Of a DNA stretch of 35,874 bases, positions 1 through 8,069 are shown piece after piece. The notes under the pieces were generated by a model. It was not told the DNA's origin and did not search any database. It saw only the letters and a program-made list of their open reading frames with translations. How positions within the stretch are numbered: position 1 is the stretch's first letter; each line of letters opens with the position of its first letter. This DNA comes from a virus: positions 1 through 35,874 of the IMG/VR virus record IMGVR_UViG_3300042402_006268; one strand, 5' to 3'. A program made the position numbers and the translations under genes.

Positions 1-2
1 AT

Positions 3-3000
3 CCTGGTAGTGGTAACTACAATGTAACTACAGAGTTTATTGGTAGAACTGCTGCAATTTTGTCGGATCTGACCATTTCACAATTGTTTACACTACCACA
101 TATGTATAACTCAATATTAACGGTTGAGGGACAGACTGCGGGTAACACACAACAACAAATTGGTGCGACGGCAACCACAGGAATACCAACTAATAGTAAT
201 TTGAGAATAAACACCACAAAGGGTCTTCAAAAACTCAATGAAGTTTATTCGATTTATGAATCGAGAGGTTTGATCGAAAAAGGATTTCCACGATTAACAC
301 TGAATGCTCTTGTTTTTAAACTACAAACGTTAGATAAATTAATAAATGAATCCTTTGGTAAACAAGATATGTCTGTATTAAGTGATATTGAAGAATACGG
401 AAAAATAATCACAGAATTCAGAGCTAATGTTTATGGTAATTTTGACGGAAACTGGTACACAAAATATATTGATCCAACAGATGTTATAATCATAGGAAAC
501 AAAAAGTTTTACGGTTTGAAGAAAACTCTTCAGGATGGTTTGAGCCAACAAACTGCGTTGACAGATTTAGACAAAATTATAAAAGATAATAAAAAAGAGT
601 TGTTAAATAATAAAACATTTGGTAACAACGGAACCTATACTATAAATGGTAAAACTCAACAATCTGAACTTTCGTTTAACTTAAGTATTGGAAATTTGGT
701 TGGGACAATTAATCCTGACGAGTTAACACCACAGGATATTGAACAAACTTTTATTATAAGGAAAAATAGACTTCCAAGTCCAAACGATAATTTAGAATTG
801 TTCGGGAATGAACTTAAGACTGAGTTAAGCTTCTCCTCAAAATATATAGATCCAAAAACCTTAGAAGTAGTTGATGAACCGAAACGTTTCTATATTTTTG
901 GTGAACCAGCATTAAATGGATCATCACCACCTAATACTTTTTTACCAATATTAGATGCTCTACAAAAAAACTTTTCATCTCAATCACAAAAAATTGAGGA
1001 AGAGTTGTCTAAAGCTCTTGCGGAAAAAATTAAGAACAGTGAAAATGGATTAGGATTTAATCCAACTATAAGAAACGTAATGGCGGTCATTATGGCCAGT
1101 GCTGACGCGTTTTTGAGATTGATGGATGAAGTCCACAGAGAAGCTTGGGAAGTAAGGAAAAACCCTAACAGATTACAGGCAATTATTTCGGGTAGTAAAA
1201 ACTTTGGTGTCGATAATAAAGATGTAGTACAAAAAGATGTTTCAAGTACTGAAAGTTTGAGTGATAACAACATTGTATACCCTTGGCCTCAATACTTTGA
1301 GGAAGAACAAGACGATAAAGGTAATGTTAAGTTTACTGTAAAATACCCTGGTGACCCTGAAGTAATTAACAGAACCAAAGGTTATCTTTGGGATTTGTGG
1401 CCCGAAGTAGAATTTACAGAGCAATACATCACGGGATCGATTCAAAAACAAGAAGTACCAGATCCAATTGATTACAATAACGAAATAGAGTTTACACAAT
1501 ATATTGGTGTTAATGCCGTTGAATTTCCTAACATAAATCAGCCATATCTTAACTTAACTGAAGTATCATTCTTCTATGAGATGTGGGAAAGACAGTATTT
1601 GGGTAGTAACTATACAAAACTATTCAAGGAAACGGGATACGAAAATGAATTGTATGCAGCTTTAGGTGAGTTTGAATTTTACAATATCAAACAAGCGGTT
1701 GAAGAATCCCCTCAACTACAAGGAATTTTGAAAAGATTTAAGTTCAATTATAACAATTTTATCAATTTTCTTAAAAATATATCTTTGGGTGGTGAGGGAC
1801 AAAACTGGAACTTATTTGTCAGAGATGAGTTTGTAACGCCATATATCAAAGAATATATAGTTCAGGATTTTGAACTTTATAGTGTTGCGACTTTAAGTGA
1901 AAACTCACCATCGGTTCAGGGTCTTGAAAGTTCGACCAAAAAGATTCAGGATTACATTGCAAGTAGCAAGTCCAATAGTGTATCGTTTATTGACTCACCA
2001 CCTTTTACAAATTTGGGTTGGGTTAAGACAAATCTTGCAAACGGTCAATCTATTGGTGTATTGGAAGATGCGAACCAAACAACGAAGTCACTATCTTTTT
2101 ATCAGGACAAGAAAACTATTTCGAACATATTTGATGATCCATACTATAATAATTTTTGGACTTCAATTGATTGGATGAATAATGATGGATCTAATGTTGC
2201 TCAGTCAATATTAAACATCAATACATTCCTTCAGTCAAATGGACAAGCATATCCAACACAATCTTTGGGTGGACTTTCCACTCAAACACAACTTGCCGAT
2301 TTCTATCAAAGTAGAGAACAGAAGAACTTCTTCCCAACGGAGTCTACATTGAACTATGGAAATGACTATGTAATTACCAGTGGGAACGTAAGTTCAATAC
2401 AGACAACATCACTATTCAATACCCCTTACTTTGCAAATGCGATTAACGTTGGCGCTGAAAAACAAAAACAAGGTGATGTAAATCCTTATGTTGGGTTGGG
2501 TTACCTTGCATTGAATTCATTGCCGCTTATCACCCTACGTGAAAAGTTGAAGGAGGTTAATTTAACCAACAAGACAATCACAGATTTGGATTATCTGTAT
2601 GCCACTTTCACTAAGTTTGCTGCGATTCACAGGATACCCTACGCTTGGATGTTAAAATACGGATCGATATGGCATCGTTACAAGACATTTATCAATAATC
2701 AAAGTGACATTTTGGATGACATTTGGACTGATTTTCCTTATTTGGAAAACTACGATCCAATCAGCCAAAATCCATCCACACAATACACGGTGAAGGACTA
2801 TAATGGTGGTACTACAAATATATCACTTCAGTTGTCCTTGAATGTTACGACACCAATCAACTTGAATCACGATTCAATCAGTGCGGGATTCTACCCACAA
2901 CTGATCAATAATTTTTATTACTTCTTTGCCAATGAGGATTTGGTATCGGGGTATACCGCATCTGATTGGTCCAATGCATATTCACAATCTTTTAGAATTG

Positions 3001-5912
3001 CAAAAACAAACCAATCAACAATTGCCTTCGGACCTGGTAGTGATTTAAATGACACTGGTAAAACTTTCTCACAGGTTAACTGGTATCAGTTTTATGATAC
3101 GACTAACGATCCTTACTTGAAGTATAACTTATCTCAGGGTTATATGTTATTTCCCTCTACAGGTGCATTGAATTTCAATCAGGCTCGATTTGAATGTACA
3201 AATTCTACAGGACAGATTGTGAAACCATTCCTTAATAACCCTGCGGTTTACAACGGAACAACAAGAGGTGTTTGGTTGGCACCACAATTTGGTTATTACG
3301 ACAACTCGTTGATCGAAAGACCGACACCGTTACAGTATCTGAAGGTGGTATATTCTGCCACCTCACAACAGGAAGCATTCAGTATTCAAAGTGAAAGTGT
3401 GTACTCTTCAATTGAAGAAGTATTAGGTGTGTTTAAACCTGAGGTACTTGATTTGTTTGAACAATACTTCTTGAATTGGTGTAATCCGATAACGGAAGGT
3501 GTGGACACATCAGAGGTGACAATTCTGAGATCTCCATCGGCTTTCTTCTCATCTGAGGACTTGGGAAACGATTTGTATTACTCAAAATTATATACCCTTA
3601 TGATGAACTTCTTTATTGTCCCGAAAGTTCAACTTACAGGACAAGAAAATAAAGACGGGGCAATCCTTGCCACAAGTCAGATGGGTAGTATCACCACTTT
3701 CTTAAAAGGATTCTTCAATACAGATGTAATCTTAAAGTTGGGTAATCCAAGTAACTTTAGTAGAAGAACATTCGGAAGCTTTACGAACAACAGAAACCTA
3801 CAACCTGTAGATAAAATTAACTTTGGTCCTTATGTGAATGGTTCTGTACCAGGGGATGCGGGCACCACACTGGCTCAGAGCATCGGAGAATTCCCTGAGG
3901 TTTGGTCGGCACTACAAAACAAAATTGGATTCTCATCAATACCTGGTCTACAATATACAAACAGCGGGTCATACTATACCAACTTCTTTAAAGATTTTGG
4001 AATTGCCTTTACTGAAACAAACGTAAATGAGTTGTACCAAATCATAAAAATGTATGGTGGTGCAAAACTGGCAGACAACTCCCTGACACCTGCACAATTC
4101 TATAGTGCGTTCTCTGATTTCTTGACCCTTCAGGAAAAGTTCCAATTCAATGCGATGAACCACACATTCATCCAATTGAACAAGAACCTACCAAATGTAA
4201 CGGAAACTAGAGTCAACAACACAATATCATCATTGGATGGTAAAACAACCAAGGTGGAGTTGTGGGAAACGTTCAAAAATTTCAACGATAAATGGATCGC
4301 TGGTGGTGACTTCGAAACAAGAACTCTATTTGAGGATTTCTTGTTTATGGATAGAGGTAACAGAGATGTTGGTAACCAAATAATCGTTGATGTAATATCA
4401 CTATTAGGATATCTACAATCTAAAACTGCGACTTTCTCACTATATTCCTTGATAGGGGAACTACTAGCTAAAAACAATTTCATATTCTTTGCCCTTCCAT
4501 CATACGTAAACTTCTACGGAATACAAACAGCATTAAAAACGGCAGGAAGACAACTTGATCCCGAAATTGCAAACTCAGCCTTCGGAACATTCTTAACTGT
4601 AGACTATCAAAACTCCAAACCAAAGTTCCTTTGTATGTATGTTGACAAACCATCAGAACACCTTGATTTAAAAGAAAATCAAAGTGTTAGATTCAGAACA
4701 GATACATTCGATCTTAGACGCGGAGTTAATAATCCAATTTTGGAAAATCAAGAAAATAAAACTGATTGGGCGTTTTCAAATAAAGTTGTTGGATTTAATT
4801 TGGATTTTGGGATAAGAAATCAGAATATGTTTCAATCGATTAGTTTAAATCAGAACCAATACAAAAACACTGCGGAGACTTTTCAAGTGTTAACTAACTT
4901 AGGTAATCAGGCTAGTGGTGATAAAGTGGCACAACAATCACAATCGTTGTATAATGTATACAGATCAAGAAGTTATACTTGTGAAGTTGTTTCGATGGGT
5001 AATGTAATGATTCAACCTACGATGTATTTTAACTTGAGACACGTTCCGATGTTCACAGGTCCATATCTAATTACAAACGTATCGCATAATATTAGTGAAA
5101 ATGGGTTTAACACTCAATTTACTGGTGTAAGAGTTCCAATTTATTCATTTCCTGATATCGATTCGTTGGTTGTTTCAGTGAATAAGGATTTGCTGAAGAG
5201 ATACAAAGAAAGGTATAAAACTAAAGCGTCATCATCAGTAAGTGCGGAAAACGCAAGTAATACTACGAATTCTGGAACTACAGCAAATGGACAAGGATCT
5301 GCTATGGGTGTTAATCAACCTTGTAGAGATCTTACAAAGTATCAGGACCTTGATTTTGTTGATACTGAAAAAGTATTAATACCTAAAGCTGAAATCAAAA
5401 ATTATTTAGCTACGTTGACAAGTACTAGTCAAAACCTAAAGATTTATGCCTATGGAGTTGTCAACATTAAAAATGGAACCGCAAGTAATGTTGTAGTTCA
5501 GGGAAATAATAACAACTTATTTGGTATTGGTACTAATGTTGAGTGGAAGGGTAATGTTTCTACATTTATTTCGGCACAAACCTGCATTCAAAATTCAAAC
5601 GGACAAACACAACCAATTGCGGTATTTGAGAATTTTACAGATTCAATAGATTTCTTTATATCTTCGAATAATAACTTCACAGGTATAATAGGTAATCTCG
5701 TTAATTTAAATGCTAGTATCATTGAAGCTCAGAGTATTGCGGACGCATTGACACAATTATACCTATCGACTTGGATTAACCGATATGGGTTTGGTAAGTC
5801 GGCAGTACAAATACAACAGGAAGTTATAGGACAAATTGGTACAAAAATTACTCAAAAGGAGTATGATGAAATAAAAACCGCATTTTACAACGCTGTGGTA
5901 TATCTACAGTGA
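3..5912 (+). CDS. Giant virion protein, baseplate-hub-like C-terminal module (5'-truncated)
   Basis: The reading frame is already open at base 3, so the true start lies left of the window; the TTG at 60 is only the first start-like codon. About 1969 residues are visible. Most of the protein is unrecognised, rich in Asn, Tyr and Phe, with no signal peptide. Near nt 4950-5160 the pattern (basic/aromatic strand, MGNVMIQPTMYFNL, GPYLITNVSHNI, then FNTQFTGVRV) resembles the last beta-domain of gp27/gpD-type baseplate hub proteins, where a 'G-Y-V-V-H-I' strand precedes a 'T-F-G-R' strand. A Ser/Asn-rich linker (nt 5220-5320) follows, then a tail (nt 5320-5900) with NNLFGIG and FENFTDSIDFFI, like FlgJ-type glucosaminidases, but without the expected catalytic Glu. 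Phe codon choice flips near nt 4740, where the hub module begins. Likely a baseplate hub or tail component. Virion role fairly sure; exact function inferred. Confidence 0.75.
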   Translation, partial: PGSGNYNVTTEFIGRTAAILSDLTISQLFTLPHMYNSILTVEGQTAGNTQQQIGATATTGIPTNSNLRINTTKGLQKLNEVYSIYESRGLIEKGFPRLTLNALVFKLQTLDKLINESFGKQDMSVLSDIEEYGKIITEFRANVYGNFDGNWYTKYIDPTDVIIIGNKKFYGLKKTLQDGLSQQTALTDLDKIIKDNKKELLNNKTFGNNGTYTINGKTQQSELSFNLSIGNLVGTINPDELTPQDIEQTFIIRKNRLPSPNDNLELFGNELKTELSFSSKYIDPKTLEVVDEPKRFYIFGEPALNGSSPPNTFLPILDALQKNFSSQSQKIEEELSKALAEKIKNSENGLGFNPTIRNVMAVIMASADAFLRLMDEVHREAWEVRKNPNRLQAIISGSKNFGVDNKDVVQKDVSSTESLSDNNIVYPWPQYFEEEQDDKGNVKFTVKYPGDPEVINRTKGYLWDLWPEVEFTEQYITGSIQKQEVPDPIDYNNEIEFTQYIGVNAVEFPNINQPYLNLTEVSFFYEMWERQYLGSNYTKLFKETGYENELYAALGEFEFYNIKQAVEESPQLQGILKRFKFNYNNFINFLKNISLGGEGQNWNLFVRDEFVTPYIKEYIVQDFELYSVATLSENSPSVQGLESSTKKIQDYIASSKSNSVSFIDSPPFTNLGWVKTNLANGQSIGVLEDANQTTKSLSFYQDKKTISNIFDDPYYNNFWTSIDWMNNDGSNVAQSILNINTFLQSNGQAYPTQSLGGLSTQTQLADFYQSREQKNFFPTESTLNYGNDYVITSGNVSSIQTTSLFNTPYFANAINVGAEKQKQGDVNPYVGLGYLALNSLPLITLREKLKEVNLTNKTITDLDYLYATFTKFAAIHRIPYAWMLKYGSIWHRYKTFINNQSDILDDIWTDFPYLENYDPISQNPSTQYTVKDYNGGTTNISLQLSLNVTTPINLNHDSISAGFYPQLINNFYYFFANEDLVSGYTASDWSNAYSQSFRIAKTNQSTIAFGPGSDLNDTGKTFSQVNWYQFYDTTNDPYLKYNLSQGYMLFPSTGALNFNQARFECTNSTGQIVKPFLNNPAVYNGTTRGVWLAPQFGYYDNSLIERPTPLQYLKVVYSATSQQEAFSIQSESVYSSIEEVLGVFKPEVLDLFEQYFLNWCNPITEGVDTSEVTILRSPSAFFSSEDLGNDLYYSKLYTLMMNFFIVPKVQLTGQENKDGAILATSQMGSITTFLKGFFNTDVILKLGNPSNFSRRTFGSFTNNRNLQPVDKINFGPYVNGSVPGDAGTTLAQSIGEFPEVWSALQNKIGFSSIPGLQYTNSGSYYTNFFKDFGIAFTETNVNELYQIIKMYGGAKLADNSLTPAQFYSAFSDFLTLQEKFQFNAMNHTFIQLNKNLPNVTETRVNNTISSLDGKTTKVELWETFKNFNDKWIAGGDFETRTLFEDFLFMDRGNRDVGNQIIVDVISLLGYLQSKTATFSLYSLIGELLAKNNFIFFALPSYVNFYGIQTALKTAGRQLDPEIANSAFGTFLTVDYQNSKPKFLCMYVDKPSEHLDLKENQSVRFRTDTFDLRRGVNNPILENQENKTDWAFSNKVVGFNLDFGIRNQNMFQSISLNQNQYKNTAETFQVLTNLGNQASGDKVAQQSQSLYNVYRSRSYTCEVVSMGNVMIQPTMYFNLRHVPMFTGPYLITNVSHNISENGFNTQFTGVRVPIYSFPDIDSLVVSVNKDLLKRYKERYKTKASSSVSAENASNTTNSGTTANGQGSAMGVNQPCRDLTKYQDLDFVDTEKVLIPKAEIKNYLATLTSTSQNLKIYAYGVVNIKNGTASNVVVQGNNNNLFGIGTNVEWKGNVSTFISAQTCIQNSNGQTQPIAVFENFTDSIDFFISSNNNFTGIIGNLVNLNASIIEAQSIADALTQLYLSTWINRYGFGKSAVQIQQEVIGQIGTKITQKEYDEIKTAFYNAVVYLQ

Positions 5913-5937
5913 TATGTATTATTTTGGTTTTTTAATA

Positions 5938-5945
5938 TATTTATA
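5938..5945 (+). promoter_or_regulatory. Candidate phage promoter motif TATTTATA
   Basis: TATTTATA ends 13 bases before the ATG at 5959, in a 46-base AT-rich gap. The same core TATTTAT occurs before four other genes (10557, 15063, 17432, 33144). It resembles a reversed T4 late promoter (TATAAATA), but all five copies face the same way as the genes. Function inferred. Confidence 0.4.
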
Positions 5946-5958
5946 AGAAAAAAGTTTT

Positions 5959-6183
5959 ATGAACTTAAAAAATTTATTAGATAATTATCTTAGAAAAGAT
6001 ACGAGAATCTCTGAAAAACAAATTTCTCAGGAATATAAAGAGGTTTGTGATTTAGACACCGGTGATTGCTACACTGTAAGAATGAAAGACGGACTTATTG
6101 AAAGAGTTGATAATTCTATGAAAATAAACAGAACATTAAAAGTTGAAACACCACACGGTGTTAAAACACTTTTAAATGGTTAA
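5959..6183 (+). CDS. Small hypothetical protein (74 aa)
   Basis: Not recognised. It is a short soluble-looking protein with a basic, amphipathic N-terminus (MNLKNLLDNYLRKD), a central DLDTGDCYTVRMKDG segment that looks like a beta-hairpin, and a C-terminal VETPHGVKTLL stretch. There is no membrane segment or signal peptide. The ATG is the first start in frame after the stop of the giant virion gene and is preceded by an A-rich leader and the candidate TATTTATA promoter. It lies 12 bases before the next gene and probably shares its transcript, which ends at the terminator near 6857. Its place between a tail gene and the acidic coiled-coil protein gives no firm hint of role. Confidence 0.7.
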   Translation: MNLKNLLDNYLRKDTRISEKQISQEYKEVCDLDTGDCYTVRMKDGLIERVDNSMKINRTLKVETPHGVKTLLNG

Positions 6184-6195
6184 AAAAATTACAAA

Positions 6196-6831
6196 ATGAA
6201 GATTGACGAAAAAATCATTTCCGAATTAAGAAGACATAATGAAATTAATTCATACATCATAGAGCAAGAGGTCACTGACCCCTTAGCTGAACCAACAGGA
6301 ACAGAAGCGGCACCTGCTGACGATACTGCTGCTGATTTAACTGCGGATGAGGTTCCCGAGCCTGTAGATGTTGCTACCGATCCTGATGTTGAGGTGGTTA
6401 ATAATTCTGTAGACTCTGTGGATGATACTGGAACCGAAGAATTAGATATTACAGATTTGGTTACAACACAGAAAAAAGTTTCAGAAAAGCAGGATGAGTA
6501 TATGGATATGATGATTTCTAAGTTGGAAGATTTGGAAAACAAACTATCCACAATGGATTCAATCTTCGACAAAATTAATTCTTTGGAAAATAAAATCGAA
6601 AAATATAGAGAGAAAACTCCTGAAGAAAAATTACATCTTAGAAGTTTAGACTCATATCCATACAATCAGAAGTTAACTGATTTCTTTGTGGATAAACAAG
6701 ATGAGATGGAAAAATCTGGCAAACACGAATATGTTTTGACCGATGAGGATGTAGAAAACTATTCACCAAATGAGATCAAAAGCACTTTCAATTCTTATTT
6801 ACAGAATAAGAATCAAAATCAAATGAGATAA
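6196..6831 (+). CDS. Acidic coiled-coil protein of unknown function (211 aa)
   Basis: Not recognised by family. Three parts are visible. The N-terminus (about 1-25) is a short charged helix. Residues about 26-95 are strongly acidic and low in complexity (Ala, Asp, Glu, Pro, Val, Thr) and probably disordered. Residues about 95-140 form a heptad-like helix (MMISKLEDLENKLSTMDSIF and following), consistent with a coiled coil. A compact C-terminus (HLRSLDSYPYNQKLTDFF onward) looks conserved and ends in a Gln/Asn-rich tail. An acidic disordered segment plus coiled coil is seen in phage scaffold and chaperone-like proteins, but nothing here proves that. It is the last gene before a strong terminator. 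Confidence 0.75.
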   Translation: MKIDEKIISELRRHNEINSYIIEQEVTDPLAEPTGTEAAPADDTAADLTADEVPEPVDVATDPDVEVVNNSVDSVDDTGTEELDITDLVTTQKKVSEKQDEYMDMMISKLEDLENKLSTMDSIFDKINSLENKIEKYREKTPEEKLHLRSLDSYPYNQKLTDFFVDKQDEMEKSGKHEYVLTDEDVENYSPNEIKSTFNSYLQNKNQNQMR

Positions 6832-6856
6832 ATAATCGTTCATATTATATCTGCAA

Positions 6857-6883
6857 AAAGTCTCACCTTGGTGGGACTTTTTT
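6857..6883 (+). terminator. Rho-independent terminator
   Basis: A 9-bp stem, AGTCTCACC (6859-6867) against GGTGGGACT (6870-6878) with one G-T pair, is followed by T6 (6878-6883), and an A-run flanks the left side. It closes the transcript of the acidic coiled-coil gene and separates it from the replication block. Confidence 0.85.
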
Positions 6884-6894
6884 GTTTAGGGTAG

Positions 6895-6925
6895 TTTGAC
6901 TCTTCTATGTTTTCACTTATACTTG
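6895..6925 (+). promoter_or_regulatory. Host-type promoter before the ssDNA-binding protein gene
   Basis: TTTG (6895-6898) lies 19 bases before TATACTTG (6918-6925). This matches the Bacteroidota primary-sigma pattern (TTTG near -33, TAnnTTTG near -7) with one mismatch. The same bases also read as TTGACT-N16-TATACT, a good general sigma70 promoter. It sits directly after a terminator and before the replication genes, so it probably drives early or middle expression by host RNA polymerase. Confidence 0.55.
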
Positions 6926-6949
6926 ATAAAGATAAAAGAGTAAATAATT

Positions 6950-7798
6950 ATGACAAATTCAAGTTTAGACGCGGTACTCGCTCAATATGAGAAGAATACC
7001 ACAAGGTACGACTCTGGTAACCAGATGTCACAGGAAGAACGTATGAAGAAATACTTCACTACGATTCTTGATAAGAACAACAAATCAGGACAAAAAAGAG
7101 TTCGGATCCTCCCAACCAAGGATGGTTCTTCTCCTTTTGTTGAGGTATGGTATCACGAAATTCAAGTTAATGGACAATGGGTTAAATTATACGATCCAGG
7201 TCAAAACGATAATGAGCGTTCACCACTAACCGAGGTTTATGAGGCGCTTATTTCAACAGGTAAGGAATCAGATAAAGATTTGGCTCGTCAATACAAAGCA
7301 CGTAAGTTTTACATTGTAAAAGTTGTAGACCGTGATGCTGAAGATGATGGTGTTAAGTTTTGGAGATTCAAAGACAACTACAAACAAGAAGGTATTCTTG
7401 ATAAAATTATACCAATTTGGAGAGCAAAAGGTGACGTTACTGATGCAGAAAATGGTCGTGACCTCATCATAGAATTAACAAAGTCTAAGACACCCGCAGG
7501 TAAGGAATATACTGTTGTTCAGACTATTATGTATGATGATCCTTCACCTCTTCACACTGACAAAGTATTAATGAAGGAATGGATGGAAGACGAAATGACT
7601 TGGTCAAATGTATACTCCAAAAAACCAGTAGAATACTTAGAAGCTATTGCTCGTGGTGAGACTCCAATTTGGGATAATGAAACTAAAAAGTATATTTACG
7701 GTGATGACGTAGAAATTAGTATGGGTGGTAAATCAGAATCAAAACAAATTGTTGATCCGCAAGCGAATGCTACGGTTGACGAAGACCTACCATTTTAA
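6950..7798 (+). CDS. 32: T4 gp32-like single-stranded DNA-binding protein
   Basis: This protein would coat single-stranded DNA at the fork and during recombination. At 282 aa it is close to T4 gp32 (301 aa). Visible features: a charged N-terminal region, an OB-fold-like core (RVRILPTKDG, HEIQVNGQWVKLYD, then KFYIVKVVDRDAEDDGVKFW, similar to the gp32 strand that ends in a basic/aromatic segment), and an acidic tail ending DEDLPF, the hallmark of SSB tails that recruit partner proteins. The protein has no cysteine, so the His-Cys3 zinc site of T4 gp32 is absent. The ATG follows a weak AAAGAG site, a host-type promoter and an upstream terminator. A terminator follows the gene, so it can be made alone at high level. 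It stands just ahead of uvsX, its usual functional partner. Confidence 0.85.
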   Translation: MTNSSLDAVLAQYEKNTTRYDSGNQMSQEERMKKYFTTILDKNNKSGQKRVRILPTKDGSSPFVEVWYHEIQVNGQWVKLYDPGQNDNERSPLTEVYEALISTGKESDKDLARQYKARKFYIVKVVDRDAEDDGVKFWRFKDNYKQEGILDKIIPIWRAKGDVTDAENGRDLIIELTKSKTPAGKEYTVVQTIMYDDPSPLHTDKVLMKEWMEDEMTWSNVYSKKPVEYLEAIARGETPIWDNETKKYIYGDDVEISMGGKSESKQIVDPQANATVDEDLPF

Positions 7799-7806
7799 TT
7801 AATAAG

Positions 7807-7832
7807 GTGCAGGAAATACCTGCACTTTTTTT
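7807..7832 (+). terminator. Rho-independent terminator after the SSB gene
   Basis: A perfect 7-bp stem GTGCAGG (7807-7813) / CCTGCAC (7819-7825) with a 5-base loop is followed by T7. It lies between the SSB gene and the small gene at 7857. Partial read-through is likely, because no clear promoter is visible before 7857. Confidence 0.85.
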
Positions 7833-7856
7833 CAACTTTTAAAAATCAAAAAAAAT

Positions 7857-8069
7857 ATGAACAAAAGACTTAATGACGCGCTAGTCAAAAAATACGAAGC
7901 TCAGATTGCTGAAGCTGAGGCCACACTCGAAATCTACTTTACTAATTCAGTGGGTATTGGAGAACATCCACAACACTTGGAAGAAATGGATAAGTTTGTT
8001 ACACAACTTACCGATGCGATGGATAAGAAAAAAGTTCTTGAAGAATTTTGGAAATACAATCAAAAGTAA
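7857..8069 (+). CDS. Small helical protein upstream of uvsX (70 aa)
   Basis: No named family recognised. The first 25 residues are a charged helix (KKYEAQIAEAEATLEIYF), then a NSVGIGEHPQHLEEMDKF segment, then a second helix rich in Lys and Glu. It resembles a small two-helix protein; the 'VGIGEHP' turn looks like a conserved signature. It starts after an A-rich leader (AAAAAAATATG) 24 bases past the terminator. Its stop overlaps the uvsX start by one base (TAATG), so the two are probably translationally coupled, which suggests a role near recombination or SSB function. That role is inferred from position only. Confidence 0.75.
   Translation: MNKRLNDALVKKYEAQIAEAEATLEIYFTNSVGIGEHPQHLEEMDKFVTQLTDAMDKKKVLEEFWKYNQK

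Noticed and set aside
60-62. TTG as start of the giant virion gene
   Set aside because: The frame is open to the left edge (codons from base 3), so the gene is cut by the window and the TTG is internal.
6189-6665. Minus-strand 158-aa frame opposite the acidic protein
   Set aside because: The plus-strand gene has proper spacing, a plausible domain layout and a terminator after it; the antisense frame is Ser/Val-rich noise.
8048-8068. Earlier in-frame ATG for uvsX
   Set aside because: It would overlap the upstream gene by 22 bases; the TAATG start at 8069 fits the coupling seen elsewhere.
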